A stretch of 64,000 bases of DNA from Candidatus Mycalebacterium zealandia (lineage in GTDB: Bacteria; Desulfobacterota_D; UBA1144; Nemesobacterales; Mycalebacteriaceae): positions 248,001-312,000 of the forward strand of contig CP046180.1 in assembly GCA_014075295.1 (NCBI GenBank), in the 5' to 3' direction. The notes under the pieces were generated by a model. The model saw only the letters and a list, made by a program, of their open reading frames with translations. It was not told the DNA's origin and made no database searches. Shown here one piece after another: positions 17,330 through 25,285 of this stretch; within the stretch, counting starts at the first letter, position 1; every line of letters begins with the position of its first letter. Both the position numbers and the translations under genes were made by a program.

Positions 17330-17827
17330 TTGAAACCGGCAAACATCATAAAAAAACTCGGACTGAAGCCTCTTGAGAAGGAAGGAGGCTTTTACAGGCA
17401 AACCTATGTAAGCCCCGAAACCATTGCCTCCTCCCATCTGCCCGACCGTTACGGCGGGCACAGAAGTTTTTCCTCGGCGATTTACTATTTTCTTCAAAAA
17501 GACGAAGTTTCCGTAATGCACAGACTGCTTTCGGACGAGGTTTACCATTTTTACGCCGGAGACCCGGTTCAATTGCTCACCCTGAAGCCCGGAGGCCCGG
17601 GGCTGGTATTTCTCGGCAACGACATAATGTTCGGTCAGCATCCGCAGGTTGTGGTTCCGGCGGGTGTGTGGCAGGGAATGAAAATTGTTGACGGCGGTGA
17701 ATACGCGCTTATGGGAACAACCGTTTCGCCCGCCTACGCCGAAGACGACTTTGAATTGGGCGACCCCGAAAAACTGTCCGAACAGTTTCCCGGGCACTCC
17801 GAACTCATAAAAACCCTTTCGCGCTGA
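17330..17827 (+). CDS. Cupin domain protein, DUF985 family
   Basis: A 165-aa RmlC-like cupin of the DUF985 (Cupin_5) family. Family features are the opening LGLKPLEKEGGFYRQTY, the AIYYFL segment, HRLLSDEVYHFYAGDP and the late QVVVPAGVWQG. The biochemical role is unknown. The open frame extends far upstream, but homology begins at TTG 17330 (MKPANII), so I use that; the ribosome site there is poor. It precedes dnaB in the same direction by 57 bases. Confidence 0.8.
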   Translation: MKPANIIKKLGLKPLEKEGGFYRQTYVSPETIASSHLPDRYGGHRSFSSAIYYFLQKDEVSVMHRLLSDEVYHFYAGDPVQLLTLKPGGPGLVFLGNDIMFGQHPQVVVPAGVWQGMKIVDGGEYALMGTTVSPAYAEDDFELGDPEKLSEQFPGHSELIKTLSR

Positions 17828-17884
17828 AAGCGGTTTTTTGACAATTCCCGCCAATCGTAATACTTTTTTCGCCGGAGGGGTGAG

Positions 17885-19234
17885 ATGTCCGTAAATGCCG
17901 GCGTTCCTACAAGTGAGGATTCCGAAAGAGCCGTTCTCGGCGCAATTATGCTTGAAAACTCGTGCATAAACGAGGTTCTTGAAATCGTAACCCCCGAAGA
18001 TTTCTACACAAAGTCCAACAAAAAAATCCTTGAAATGATGATTGAACTGGACAAAGAGGGCAAGCCCCTTGATGTTCTGACCGTTTCGGAACACCTGAAA
18101 TCTTCAAACGGGAATTTGAACGAAGTGGGAGGAAGCGCGTATCTGACCTTGCTCGCCGATGTGGTTCCCACCACTTCCAATGTCGCCTACTACGCGAAAA
18201 ACGTAAAAGACACCTCTTTGCTCCGTCAGATTATCAAAACGGGCGGCGAAATTGTGCGGCGCGGCGGCAACGGTGTAACCCCGGACGAACTTCTTGACAT
18301 CGCCGAGAGTGAAATAATGCGCATTGCCGAAAACAGGGTGAAAGCCGCTTTCACTCCTCCGCACGAACTTGCCGCACAAACAATGAAGCACGTTGAAGAA
18401 GCGCAGAAAAAGAAGGCCGTTATTACGGGTCTGTCAACCGGATTTAAGAAAATAGACGAACTGACTTCGGGGCTGCAACCTGCGGATTTGATTGTGGTCG
18501 CGGCGCGCCCAAGTCTTGGAAAAACCTCTTTGTGCCTCAACATAGCCGAAAATGCGGGAGTTCACCTCGGCAAAAAAATTGCCGTGTTTTCGCTCGAAAT
18601 GACAGAAACCCAGCTTGTGCTCAGAATAATTTCAATGATGTCTCAAGTCAGTTTTTCGGACTTGCGGGGCGGACACATTAAAAAATCCGACGACGACATG
18701 ATCACCAACGCGTTTACCAGATTCGGGCAATCGGGAATTTTCATAGACGACACCGCCGGGCAAACGGCTCTTGAAATCAGAGCCAAATGCAGACGGCTCA
18801 AAAAAGACAAGGGGCTTGACCTTGTCGTTGTTGACTATCTGCAACTTATGCGCGGAGACGGCAGGGCGGAAAGCCGGGAAAGGGAAATTGCACAGATTTC
18901 GTCCTCGCTAAAAGCGCTCGCCAAGGAACTCAATGTGCCCGTAATCGCGGTTTCGCAGTTAAGCCGTCAGACCGAAGCCCGCTCCGACCACCGTCCGCAA
19001 CTCTCAGATTTGCGCGAAAGCGGCGCGATAGAGCAGGACGCCGATGTGGTCATATTCATAAACCGCCCTGATTTCTATGAAAGTAATGAAGACAAGAAAA
19101 CCGGCGAGGCGGAAATCATAATCGGAAAACAGAGAAACGGGCCCCTCGGCACCGCCAGGCTGACGTTTCTTGAAGGGAAAGGCGTTCCGGGATTTGCCGA
19201 ACCCTCTTACGACAACTACGAATATTACGAATAA
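17885..19234 (+). CDS. dnaB: Replicative DNA helicase
   Basis: A 449-aa hexameric helicase that unwinds DNA at the fork. The N-terminal domain (about 8-110) binds primase, and the RecA-like C-terminal domain carries Walker A ARPSLGKTS (207-215) and Walker B LDLVVVDYLQLM. The characteristic SQLSRQTEAR and LRESGAIEQDADVV motifs follow. The ribosome site GGAGGGG precedes the ATG at 17885. No intein is present. Confidence 0.97.
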   Translation: MSVNAGVPTSEDSERAVLGAIMLENSCINEVLEIVTPEDFYTKSNKKILEMMIELDKEGKPLDVLTVSEHLKSSNGNLNEVGGSAYLTLLADVVPTTSNVAYYAKNVKDTSLLRQIIKTGGEIVRRGGNGVTPDELLDIAESEIMRIAENRVKAAFTPPHELAAQTMKHVEEAQKKKAVITGLSTGFKKIDELTSGLQPADLIVVAARPSLGKTSLCLNIAENAGVHLGKKIAVFSLEMTETQLVLRIISMMSQVSFSDLRGGHIKKSDDDMITNAFTRFGQSGIFIDDTAGQTALEIRAKCRRLKKDKGLDLVVVDYLQLMRGDGRAESREREIAQISSSLKALAKELNVPVIAVSQLSRQTEARSDHRPQLSDLRESGAIEQDADVVIFINRPDFYESNEDKKTGEAEIIIGKQRNGPLGTARLTFLEGKGVPGFAEPSYDNYEYYE

Positions 19235-19242
19235 GCCCGCGC

Positions 19243-19881
19243 TCACACAAGCAAGGGTTTTATCTTTCTGTCCTCGGCGGTTTCCCTTTCGTGGAGTTCA
19301 CCGTCTTTCTGCCACTGACAGAACTTGTCAAAGATTTTTTTCAACCGGTTGCCAACCGAGTCCCATTCCGGGTTCCAGTCGTGATTTTTCTCCCATCCTT
19401 CAAAGAAAGTTTCAAGGAAGAACTGCCGCTTCCTGCGCAGTCCTTTTTCCGCCGTCCAACCCGTGCGTGCGACCGCGTAGCCGCATGCAAAACCCATTGC
19501 TATTGTGCCGGTCAAGCCCAGCGCTTCGGCGGCTTTTGCCGCAAGTTCAATGTGGCAGTAAAGAGCCTGCGGAGTACGGTAGCCGCGCTCGGGCATAAGT
19601 TCGTCCATCTCAATCAGGTTTTTCACGAAATACATCGGGTAGTAAGTGGGGCTGTTTACGTCAACGGATTTTGTCGCGCACGAAAGCGGGCTTTTAATTA
19701 TCACATCCTCGTCTATCACGCCTATCATGAATTCGTTCCGGTCAAAATCTCCCGTCTCACCGCACATTCGGAGACTTGAACCGATTTTGCCCCACTCCCT
19801 GCGGGCGATTTTCATGGCGGCTTCCACGCGCTCCTTCCCGGCGCCGTCCACCAGAGCGTCAAGGTCTGTTTGAGCGCTCAT
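19243..19881 (-). CDS. Protein of unknown function downstream of glycerate kinase
   Basis: A 212-aa soluble protein rich in charged residues and tryptophans in its C-terminal half. No family or catalytic motif is recognisable to me. It starts with ATGA overlapping the stop of the glycerate 2-kinase gene, so the two are almost certainly co-translated. That hints at a linked role, but nothing in the sequence proves one. Confidence 0.65.
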   Translation of the reverse strand: MSAQTDLDALVDGAGKERVEAAMKIARREWGKIGSSLRMCGETGDFDRNEFMIGVIDEDVIIKSPLSCATKSVDVNSPTYYPMYFVKNLIEMDELMPERGYRTPQALYCHIELAAKAAEALGLTGTIAMGFACGYAVARTGWTAEKGLRRKRQFFLETFFEGWEKNHDWNPEWDSVGNRLKKIFDKFCQWQKDGELHERETAEDRKIKPLLV

Positions 19882-21215
19882 GCTTTCCCCGGCGGTCCGG
19901 CGAGAACAATCCCGATGTCCATAACGTTTGTTCCCGTGGGTCCCGTTTTGATTAAGTCTCCGAGAGAGTCAAAAAATGTGTAGGAGTCATTCGCCATAAG
20001 GTAATCGCGTGCGCTGATTCCCCGTTTTCTGGCGAGCAGACGCGAAGAGCCGTCGCATATCGCGCCCGCAGCGTCAGTAGGTCCGTCAATTCCGTCTGTT
20101 CCGGCGAAAAGCCCCACTATATTCTCATGTCCGATAATCTCCATGCAGAACGACAGCGCGGTTTCGGTGTTTCTGCCGCCTTTGCCTTTCTGCCTCACAT
20201 TCACGGTTGTTTCACCGCCGAAGATTACGCAAGCTGGCATTTTGACGGGCTTGCCGAAACGCTCAATGTCAAGCGCGACCGCCGCCACGCATTTGGCAAC
20301 CTCTTTCGCTTCGCCCTTCACCTGAGACGACAGCCCGATTGTTGAGTAGCCGAGTTCACGCGCTCTTTTCTCCGCCGCTCTCACGCATTTGGCGTTGTTT
20401 CCCACAATAACCGTGCGAACGCGCGCGGTTTTGGGAATGCTTTCCCGCGCTGATTTTTCGTCTTTAAGACCGCGTTCAAGATGAACCACAACCTTAGGCG
20501 GAATCTGATGCTCAACGCCCAGCGCTTCAACAACACGCCACGCCTCCTTGAAGGTGGTGGTGTCCTCAACGGTGGGACCGGACGATATCATCTCAAGGTT
20601 GTCTCCCGCGACATCAGAAAGAATAAGCGTCAAAACCTCGGATGGAAGCGCCTGTTTCAAAAGCCCTCCGCCTTTTATGCTGGACAGTTTTTTTCTTACG
20701 GTGTTGAGCCCGTATGTGTCCACGCCGGAAATCAGCAGTTGCTCGGTAACCTTCTGCTTGTCTTCAAGCGACAGCCCTTCGCGCGGCATCGCCAGCATTG
20801 AACTGCCGCCGCCCGATATGAGGAAAAGCACCAAATCTTTTTCTCCGGTTTTTTCAAGCAAAGTCATTATTTCGCGTGCGGCACGGAAACTTTTTTCATC
20901 GGGAACGGGATGGCTTGAAAGCGTAAACTTCAAGCGTGAGAACTTTTCGCGCGGCACGGAGTTTGAAACAACAATTCCGTCCGTGATGCGGTCGCCGAGA
21001 AGTTTTTCCGCCGCCGCCGCCATCGCCGCCGCGGCTTTGCCGAACGAAACCACAAAGATTTTGCCATATGACGAAAGGTCGTAGATTTTTCCGTCCACTT
21101 TGAGAGAGTTTCCTTTGATCGACACATGCTCAAGCACGCACCGTTCGGGATTGACCGCCTCAATTGCGGCGTCCAGAATCTTCATCGCGTCTTTTCTGAG
21201 GGTTTTGTTTGACAT
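19878..21215 (-). CDS. Glycerate 2-kinase (MOFRL/GckA family)
   Basis: A 445-aa kinase converting D-glycerate to 2-phosphoglycerate. The N-terminal DUF4147 domain has FGKAAAAM and the nucleotide-binding SGGGSSMLAMP. The C-terminal MOFRL domain has GGRNTETALSF and GTDGIDGPTDAAGA. The product feeds ApgM or enolase, linking glyoxylate or serine breakdown to glycolysis. It lies nine bases after nuoE and overlaps the unknown gene at 19243-19881 by four bases. Confidence 0.92.
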   Translation of the reverse strand: MSNKTLRKDAMKILDAAIEAVNPERCVLEHVSIKGNSLKVDGKIYDLSSYGKIFVVSFGKAAAAMAAAAEKLLGDRITDGIVVSNSVPREKFSRLKFTLSSHPVPDEKSFRAAREIMTLLEKTGEKDLVLFLISGGGSSMLAMPREGLSLEDKQKVTEQLLISGVDTYGLNTVRKKLSSIKGGGLLKQALPSEVLTLILSDVAGDNLEMISSGPTVEDTTTFKEAWRVVEALGVEHQIPPKVVVHLERGLKDEKSARESIPKTARVRTVIVGNNAKCVRAAEKRARELGYSTIGLSSQVKGEAKEVAKCVAAVALDIERFGKPVKMPACVIFGGETTVNVRQKGKGGRNTETALSFCMEIIGHENIVGLFAGTDGIDGPTDAAGAICDGSSRLLARKRGISARDYLMANDSYTFFDSLGDLIKTGPTGTNVMDIGIVLAGPPGKA

Positions 21216-21224
21216 TGTTTGAGC

Positions 21225-21698
21225 CTATTTGCTTCTCAAGTCGTCCAGAATTTTGTCAACCGATTCGTGTGTCAGATTTTCATGCAGAGTATTGTCAACA
21301 AGCATCACCGGAGCCGAGCCGCAAGCCGCGAGGCATTCTGCCTCCATAACGGTTATTTTGCCATCCTGTGTGGTTTCACCCGATGAAATTCCGAGTTTTT
21401 CGTAGATGTAACTCTCCACTTCCTCCGCTCCTTTAAGAGCGCATGAGAGCGTTCTGCACACCCAGACGATGTGCTTGCCTATCGGTTTTGTGAAAAACAT
21501 TGTGTAAAAGGTGGCAACATTCTGGACGCTTGAAGGTGTGATGTCCAGAATTTCCGCGACTTCAACCATTGACTCTTCGCTGAGCCAGCCGAGCCGTTTC
21601 TGAACCGCCCACAAAGCCGGAATAAGCCCCGAACGCGGTGTTTCCGCTTTCTCCGCGATTTGCTCTATTTCTGCTCTTGTCTCACCGGGAAGGGGCAT
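21225..21698 (-). CDS. nuoE: NADH-quinone oxidoreductase subunit E
   Basis: A 157-aa thioredoxin-like [2Fe-2S] subunit of the complex I NADH module (cluster N1a). The ligands are CRTLSC (CX4C) and CLAAC (CX3C), in the NuoE order. The helical N-terminal region AIQ/ALW..VQKRLGWL is also typical. NuoF and NuoG are not next to it, so complex I genes are dispersed. Its upstream region abuts the truncated hsdM remnant, so the accessory island has landed right behind its promoter. Confidence 0.93.
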   Translation of the reverse strand: MPLPGETRAEIEQIAEKAETPRSGLIPALWAVQKRLGWLSEESMVEVAEILDITPSSVQNVATFYTMFFTKPIGKHIVWVCRTLSCALKGAEEVESYIYEKLGISSGETTQDGKITVMEAECLAACGSAPVMLVDNTLHENLTHESVDKILDDLRSK

Positions 21699-21734
21699 TG
21701 CAGTCCGCTCTTTTCAAGCGGTAAAACTATACGA

Positions 21735-21914
21735 TTGGAATGGGCGGTCAAGATTGAGGATGTTGACACCGAAACATTTGATTTGTCGGTCAGAAATCCT
21801 TTCGCCTCGGAAGCCGCCCCGTTGCTTTCTCCGAAAGCAATATACAAAGAAATGAAAAAGATTGACTCTGAAACCGCCAAACTGATGGAGGATGTCAAAA
21901 AAATCGTAAGTTGA
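21735..21914 (+). pseudogene. Truncated C-terminus of a type I restriction methylase (HsdM remnant)
   Basis: About 59 codons (from LEWAVKIEDV to VKKIVS) resemble the extreme C-terminus of HsdM N6-adenine methylases. The DLSVRNP motif corresponds to the family's (D)L(S/D)xKNP, followed by SPKAIYKEMKKID and a coiled tail. Everything upstream, including the methylase domain, is missing; the left edge meets the nuoE promoter region. It marks the left end of a degraded type I restriction-modification locus. Confidence rests on the short motif and on the HsdS remnant downstream. Confidence 0.55.
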
Positions 21915-21987
21915 GATTTGTTGCCTAATTGACTATAAGCCCCACCCGTTGTATAAAGTTGCGTCTCAGTATATGACTTCTAGGAGC

Positions 21988-22010
21988 AAGACCACCTGAG
22001 TGGAGGTCTT
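21988..22010 (+). promoter_or_regulatory. Hairpin covering the ribosome binding site of the cassette's first gene
   Basis: AAGACC (21988-21993) pairs with GGTCTT (22005-22010), and CC (21995-21996) pairs with GG (22002-22003), around an A-A mismatch and a TGAGT loop. The only Shine-Dalgarno of the next gene, GGAGG (22002-22006), is completely inside the right arm, eight bases before ATG 22015. Translation would be blocked unless the hairpin opens. Confidence 0.5.
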
Positions 22011-22014
22011 TCAG

Positions 22015-22668
22015 ATGCCTGAAATCCCATTTAAAATTAAGTTGAGTAGTGTCTCGGTTGTGATACTTGCGAAAGACCACAACCCCACCATAGTGAATCC
22101 TGATTTTTTGAAAAATCATGACATAGTGGGCAGTGATTGGGAGATAGCTGATAACCAACCTAGTTTGACCACGCCCGTCAATTCCATTGTCTCTTTCAAA
22201 AACGGCGTTCAGTGGGATGTTAACCCTGAGAGATGTACAATTAAAGAAAGGGTTGAAGGTGATTTCAAAGATTCTTATTTGATTCAGAATTGCACCAAAA
22301 AATTTGTTGAGGTTCTTCTTCATGTTCCTTATCATGCAATAGGAATCAATTGGCACATCTTTTTTGAATTCAAAAACCAAGAGGTTGTTTTCACTTGGTT
22401 TAAAAGGCGTTTTTTGAAAGAGGGTAAATGGCAAAATAAAATCTTCCCAAGAAATTTAGGATTTCAAGTTGGTTCTGATTGCACCTTTTTTCTTGACACT
22501 AAGAATTTGCCTGTTGGCAGGATTAGTGTGGGTTGCAATTTCCATACGGATATTAAAAACGCGGAAAATAAAGTGAAATCAATCCGTTCAGTTCTTGGCA
22601 AAATTAAGAAAAATCAGGCAACTTTAAAAAAACACTTGGATAGTTACTTCATTGGAGATTTGAAATGA
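22015..22668 (+). CDS. Unknown protein A of a three-gene cassette in the R-M island
   Basis: A 217-aa protein with no recognised domain. A notable motif is VVILAKDHNPTIVNPDFL near the start, followed by VPYHAIGINWHIFFEF in the middle and NFHTDI late; the last ~35 residues are a charged helix. I start it at ATG 22015 because GGAGG is correctly spaced; the longer GTG reading at 22000 includes the ribosome site itself. It is AT-rich (38% G+C in the line at 22021, against 58% in nuoE). Its stop overlaps the next start by four bases. It is intact, unlike the hsd genes around it. Confidence 0.75.
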   Translation: MPEIPFKIKLSSVSVVILAKDHNPTIVNPDFLKNHDIVGSDWEIADNQPSLTTPVNSIVSFKNGVQWDVNPERCTIKERVEGDFKDSYLIQNCTKKFVEVLLHVPYHAIGINWHIFFEFKNQEVVFTWFKRRFLKEGKWQNKIFPRNLGFQVGSDCTFFLDTKNLPVGRISVGCNFHTDIKNAENKVKSIRSVLGKIKKNQATLKKHLDSYFIGDLK

Positions 22669-23327
22669 GTACCTCCCCGGCATCAATTCAGGAAGAAGCG
22701 ATATTGAATAGGGCCTGTATGAATCTGAGGCATATTGAAAAAAAAGACTCTAGGGGACACCTTTCCACAGCAGATTCCCCAAGTGGTTCTTTCGTTCCGA
22801 GTATTGCAAGTGAACCTGAAAATACGGCTGGAGTTGGGGAGTCAGAAGGCAAGAATGTGTATACATCCGAAAGCGTAGAAACATTTGATGAAACGTACAA
22901 AGCCATTTTACAAAGATTTGCCACCGAGTCGGAAATCGGAATAATTGTTCAAGCCCTAAATTCGCTTGGTTATTCAAAAAATGCAGAAAGATTGCTTTTT
23001 TTGCATAATTACGATGTTTCCGAAGAAGAAGACCAAAAACCTCTTTCTTTAAAATCCGCACAAGGATTTTTATCTTTTATTGCTGGTTTTCAATATTTGG
23101 GAGAACCCGGTCTCGGTCTTTTTTCTGAAGGCACTTTGTCTGTCGGGTGGAGGATTGCTGACAACAAACATCTTTTGGTGGAACCTTTGAATGATGGCAA
23201 TTTTTCTTATGCTTTAATTGGTCCTTCAGTAATTCCGAGCAATAAGTCGCGACACAACGGCAGAGGAACGAAGGACGATGTCATCATTGCACTGCGGGGT
23301 CTAGATGTTCACAAATGGAGAAAATAA
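22665..23327 (+). CDS. Unknown protein B of the three-gene cassette
   Basis: A 220-aa protein starting with ATGA overlapping protein A. Residues 1-70 are polar and low in hydrophobics, probably disordered. Residues 75-215 form a folded-looking region with EIGIIVQALNSLGYS, a short helix ending FLSFIAGF, and strand-like GTLSVGWRIADNKHLLVEPL. I recognise no catalytic motif. Coupled translation with A and C implies that the three products work together; no function can be assigned. Confidence 0.75.
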   Translation: MSTSPASIQEEAILNRACMNLRHIEKKDSRGHLSTADSPSGSFVPSIASEPENTAGVGESEGKNVYTSESVETFDETYKAILQRFATESEIGIIVQALNSLGYSKNAERLLFLHNYDVSEEEDQKPLSLKSAQGFLSFIAGFQYLGEPGLGLFSEGTLSVGWRIADNKHLLVEPLNDGNFSYALIGPSVIPSNKSRHNGRGTKDDVIIALRGLDVHKWRK

Positions 23328-23738
23328 TTGCCTGAAATTCCCGACGCCAACCATGTTCTTAGGTATTGCAGACCCTCGAAGGTTGATAATGGTGTGCCAC
23401 AAGAGTCTGCATTTGAATTTCGTCCACGAGAAAATTATCTCTCTGTAAATTGGATGGAGCACAATCCTAAAATCACTTCACCAGACAAACAAATAGAAGC
23501 GATTAGGCAGTTCATAATCAAGAAGAACAGTTTGACCCTTAGCGGGAACGGTAGATTTGCACGGGCTAATGTAGGCAAAGTAAAGAATTTAATTGAAGGC
23601 TCGAATGTTGTCAGCAAGTCTCAACGCATTGACCCTTCTTACGCTGGAATTGTTGTTTCCAGAGACGAGGATAGGCACAAAACTCTTGAATTGGCAAACA
23701 TAATCAAAACCAAAGACATTTTCCCCGCAGTTGATTAA
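23328..23738 (+). CDS. Unknown protein C of the three-gene cassette
   Basis: A 136-aa protein beginning with TTG immediately after the stop of protein B. It opens MPEIPDANHVLRYC and contains YLSVNWMEH, which looks like a conserved core, then a helix-rich half ending IFPAVD. Its first five residues (MPEIP) are identical to those of protein A, although the rest differs. GGAG lies ten bases before the TTG, a weak ribosome site, so it probably relies on coupling. No named family is recognised. It ends 33 bases before the hsdS remnant. Confidence 0.7.
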   Translation: MPEIPDANHVLRYCRPSKVDNGVPQESAFEFRPRENYLSVNWMEHNPKITSPDKQIEAIRQFIIKKNSLTLSGNGRFARANVGKVKNLIEGSNVVSKSQRIDPSYAGIVVSRDEDRHKTLELANIIKTKDIFPAVD

Positions 23739-23771
23739 CATTTTCCTCAAATACTTTCCCACAACCCTCCA

Positions 23772-24180
23772 ATGACTACAAATAAAAACTGGCAAATGGT
23801 GGAGTTGGGGGAGGTAGCAAAAATTGTAAATGGCGGCGCCTAAAACATCAGTCAAAGAATACTGGGAAGGTGATGTAAAATGGATTACCTCAAAAGACTT
23901 GGGGCGATTACAAAATGATTATATTGATAGTACCGATAGAATGATAAGTTCTCTCGGTTTGGAAAATCATCAGCGAAAATTGTTCCCGCAAATTCGGTGA
24001 TTTTATCCACTCGCGCACTCACTCTTTAGCCATAAATAGAGTTGAGATGGCGTTTAATCAGGGTTGCAAAGGTTTAGAGCCTTTAAAAAAATTGACAGTA
24101 AATACCTCTATTCCACCAATCTTGACCGCCTTCTTCAAACCCGTGAGGTTCTGGAGTTTTATTTTCGGGGTAATAGGCAA
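23772..24180 (+). pseudogene. Type I restriction specificity subunit (HsdS) remnant with multiple frameshifts
   Basis: Reading across frames rebuilds an HsdS target-recognition domain. Frame one gives a start with WQMVELGEVAKIVNGG. A shift gives PKTSVKEYWEGDVKWITSKD, and another gives ANSVILSTRA. A third gives AINRVEMAFNQGCKGLEP, and a fourth DSKYLYSTNLDRLLQ. These are the usual order of HsdS motifs (LGEV, NGGTP, YW-G-I-WIT-KDL, STRAPIG, NQGCK). At least four frame changes and a missing second domain show the gene is dead. Its place after the cassette fits hsdM-[A-B-C]-hsdS. Confidence 0.75.
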
Positions 24181-24464
24181 ACTTAAAGACAGGCGGGAAC
24201 TTTTAATTGATGAGGTGCAAAAGGGAGTTGCGGCAATAAAGCTCAGCGAGGATGAAATTCAATGTTCTTATGGCGGTTGTTGACAGTGAGGAAGGTCGTT
24301 AAATCATAAAATCGGGACAGTTTGGCAAACTTGCAGACAACCCAGCGCTTTCAAGTGAGCAATGGCTCGAAATTGACCGAAAAACCCGCAAGGTGATTAT
24401 TGAATATGTGAGCTACTACGTGACTCTGAAAATCTTTCAGAAAACTCCGGCGGAAAGTTCCTAA
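24180..24464 (+). pseudogene. Broken coding remnant at the right edge of the island
   Basis: Three frames join into a plausible protein tail: KLKDRRELLIDEVQKGVAAI and then LSEDEI; next MAVVDSEEGR; then after an in-frame stop SGQFGKLADNPALSSEQW and KVIIEYVSYYVTLKIF. It may be the end of an hsdR-like or other restriction gene of the same locus, but I cannot name it. The final TAA at 24462-24464 overlaps the stop of the convergent decarboxylase-like gene. Confidence 0.35.
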
Positions 24465-25204
24465 TTCACAACTTGAAACTGTGGATAGACGAAACTGCCT
24501 TTCATCCAGACCGCCCATGTGGGGTCGGCTATGGGTTTGAGTTTGTTCAAAGGATGACCTTCGGGCGCAGTGATTTTGATTTTCGGATTTGTTATCGCCT
24601 TTATTGAGCCGAGGTAGGGAATAGGATATTTGACAACTTTGCCGTCTTTCATTCCAAAGTAGTTCAGATGCCCGCCTTCGGGGTTTTCAAGCCGTTTGCC
24701 CGTAACTTTGGCTTCGGCTTTGATAAATGCTTTGCCGCCGACTTTGAGGCTTGTTTTGAGTTTTCCTTTTCTCACACGCGTCCGCGTCATTCCCTCTTCG
24801 GCTGGAATTCCCGCGCTTTGCGCAAACTTTCTCATCTTTTCCGAACTGTTGAAGTAATAAACGAAGTATCTGCCGGGATAGCCCGCGTTTCTGTCCATAA
24901 CATAGGAATCGTGCCCTTTGAGTTCAACCGTCAGATAGGTGAGCGTGTAGGCGCCGAAGCCGGAAGTTTGTGAATCTTTCGGAACGGTGTACATGTTGAT
25001 AACCACGTGCCCGTTCGGGTGCGGTTCAAGCCCTTCGGGAAGAAGAGACTTCAGCATTTCGGGGTCCGACTTGTATGCCGCGATGAACATCCATGCGTTT
25101 GTTACGAGTTGCGGCCCGGGCAGAGGGTCCGGTGTTTTTGCCGCATGAGCGGGAAAAACGCAAAGCAAAATAACAAGCGCGAATACGGCAATCTGTTTTC
25201 TCAT
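24461..25204 (-). CDS. Exported acetoacetate decarboxylase-like protein
   Basis: A 247-aa protein whose body resembles the acetoacetate decarboxylase (ADC) superfamily: LLPEGLEPHPNGHVVINMY, YLTVELKGHDSY, GYPGRYFVYYF and GHLNYFGMKDGKV occur in ADC order. It carries a clear Sec signal peptide (residues 1-21, ending AHA), which the classic cytoplasmic enzyme lacks. I cannot identify the Schiff-base lysine pair with certainty, so activity is open. It may be a periplasmic ligand-binding or lyase relative. It is convergent with the island remnant and divergent from the cobalamin adenosyltransferase. Confidence 0.75.
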   Translation of the reverse strand: MRKQIAVFALVILLCVFPAHAAKTPDPLPGPQLVTNAWMFIAAYKSDPEMLKSLLPEGLEPHPNGHVVINMYTVPKDSQTSGFGAYTLTYLTVELKGHDSYVMDRNAGYPGRYFVYYFNSSEKMRKFAQSAGIPAEEGMTRTRVRKGKLKTSLKVGGKAFIKAEAKVTGKRLENPEGGHLNYFGMKDGKVVKYPIPYLGSIKAITNPKIKITAPEGHPLNKLKPIADPTWAVWMKGSFVYPQFQVVN

Positions 25205-25249
25205 AACAAAATTTTACACGCTGTCGGCAGTTTACGCAATACTCGCCGT

Positions 25250-25278
25250 TTGAATTGACCAACCCGCTGGGCTATGCT
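25250..25278 (+). promoter_or_regulatory. Candidate promoter of the adenosyltransferase-glnD-nadBC run
   Basis: TTGAAT (25250-25255), a 17-base spacer and TATGCT (25273-25278) end seven bases before the GTG at 25286. No ribosome site is present, which supports a leaderless start at that GTG rather than the ATG inside the -10 box. Confidence 0.4.
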
Positions 25279-25285
25279 TTGCGCA

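Noticed and set aside
17303-18094. A 263-codon minus-strand open frame opposite the cupin and dnaB
   Set aside because: Antisense to two identified genes and overlapping the promoter on the minus strand; no protein signature.
21915-22014. A rho-independent terminator for the hsdM remnant
   Set aside because: The hairpin at 21988-22010 is not followed by a U tract and ends in the next gene's ribosome site, so translational control fits better.
23772-24283. The idea that the hsdS breaks are sequencing errors
   Set aside because: There are too many indels in a short span plus missing domains, while flanking genes are clean, so decay is the better explanation.
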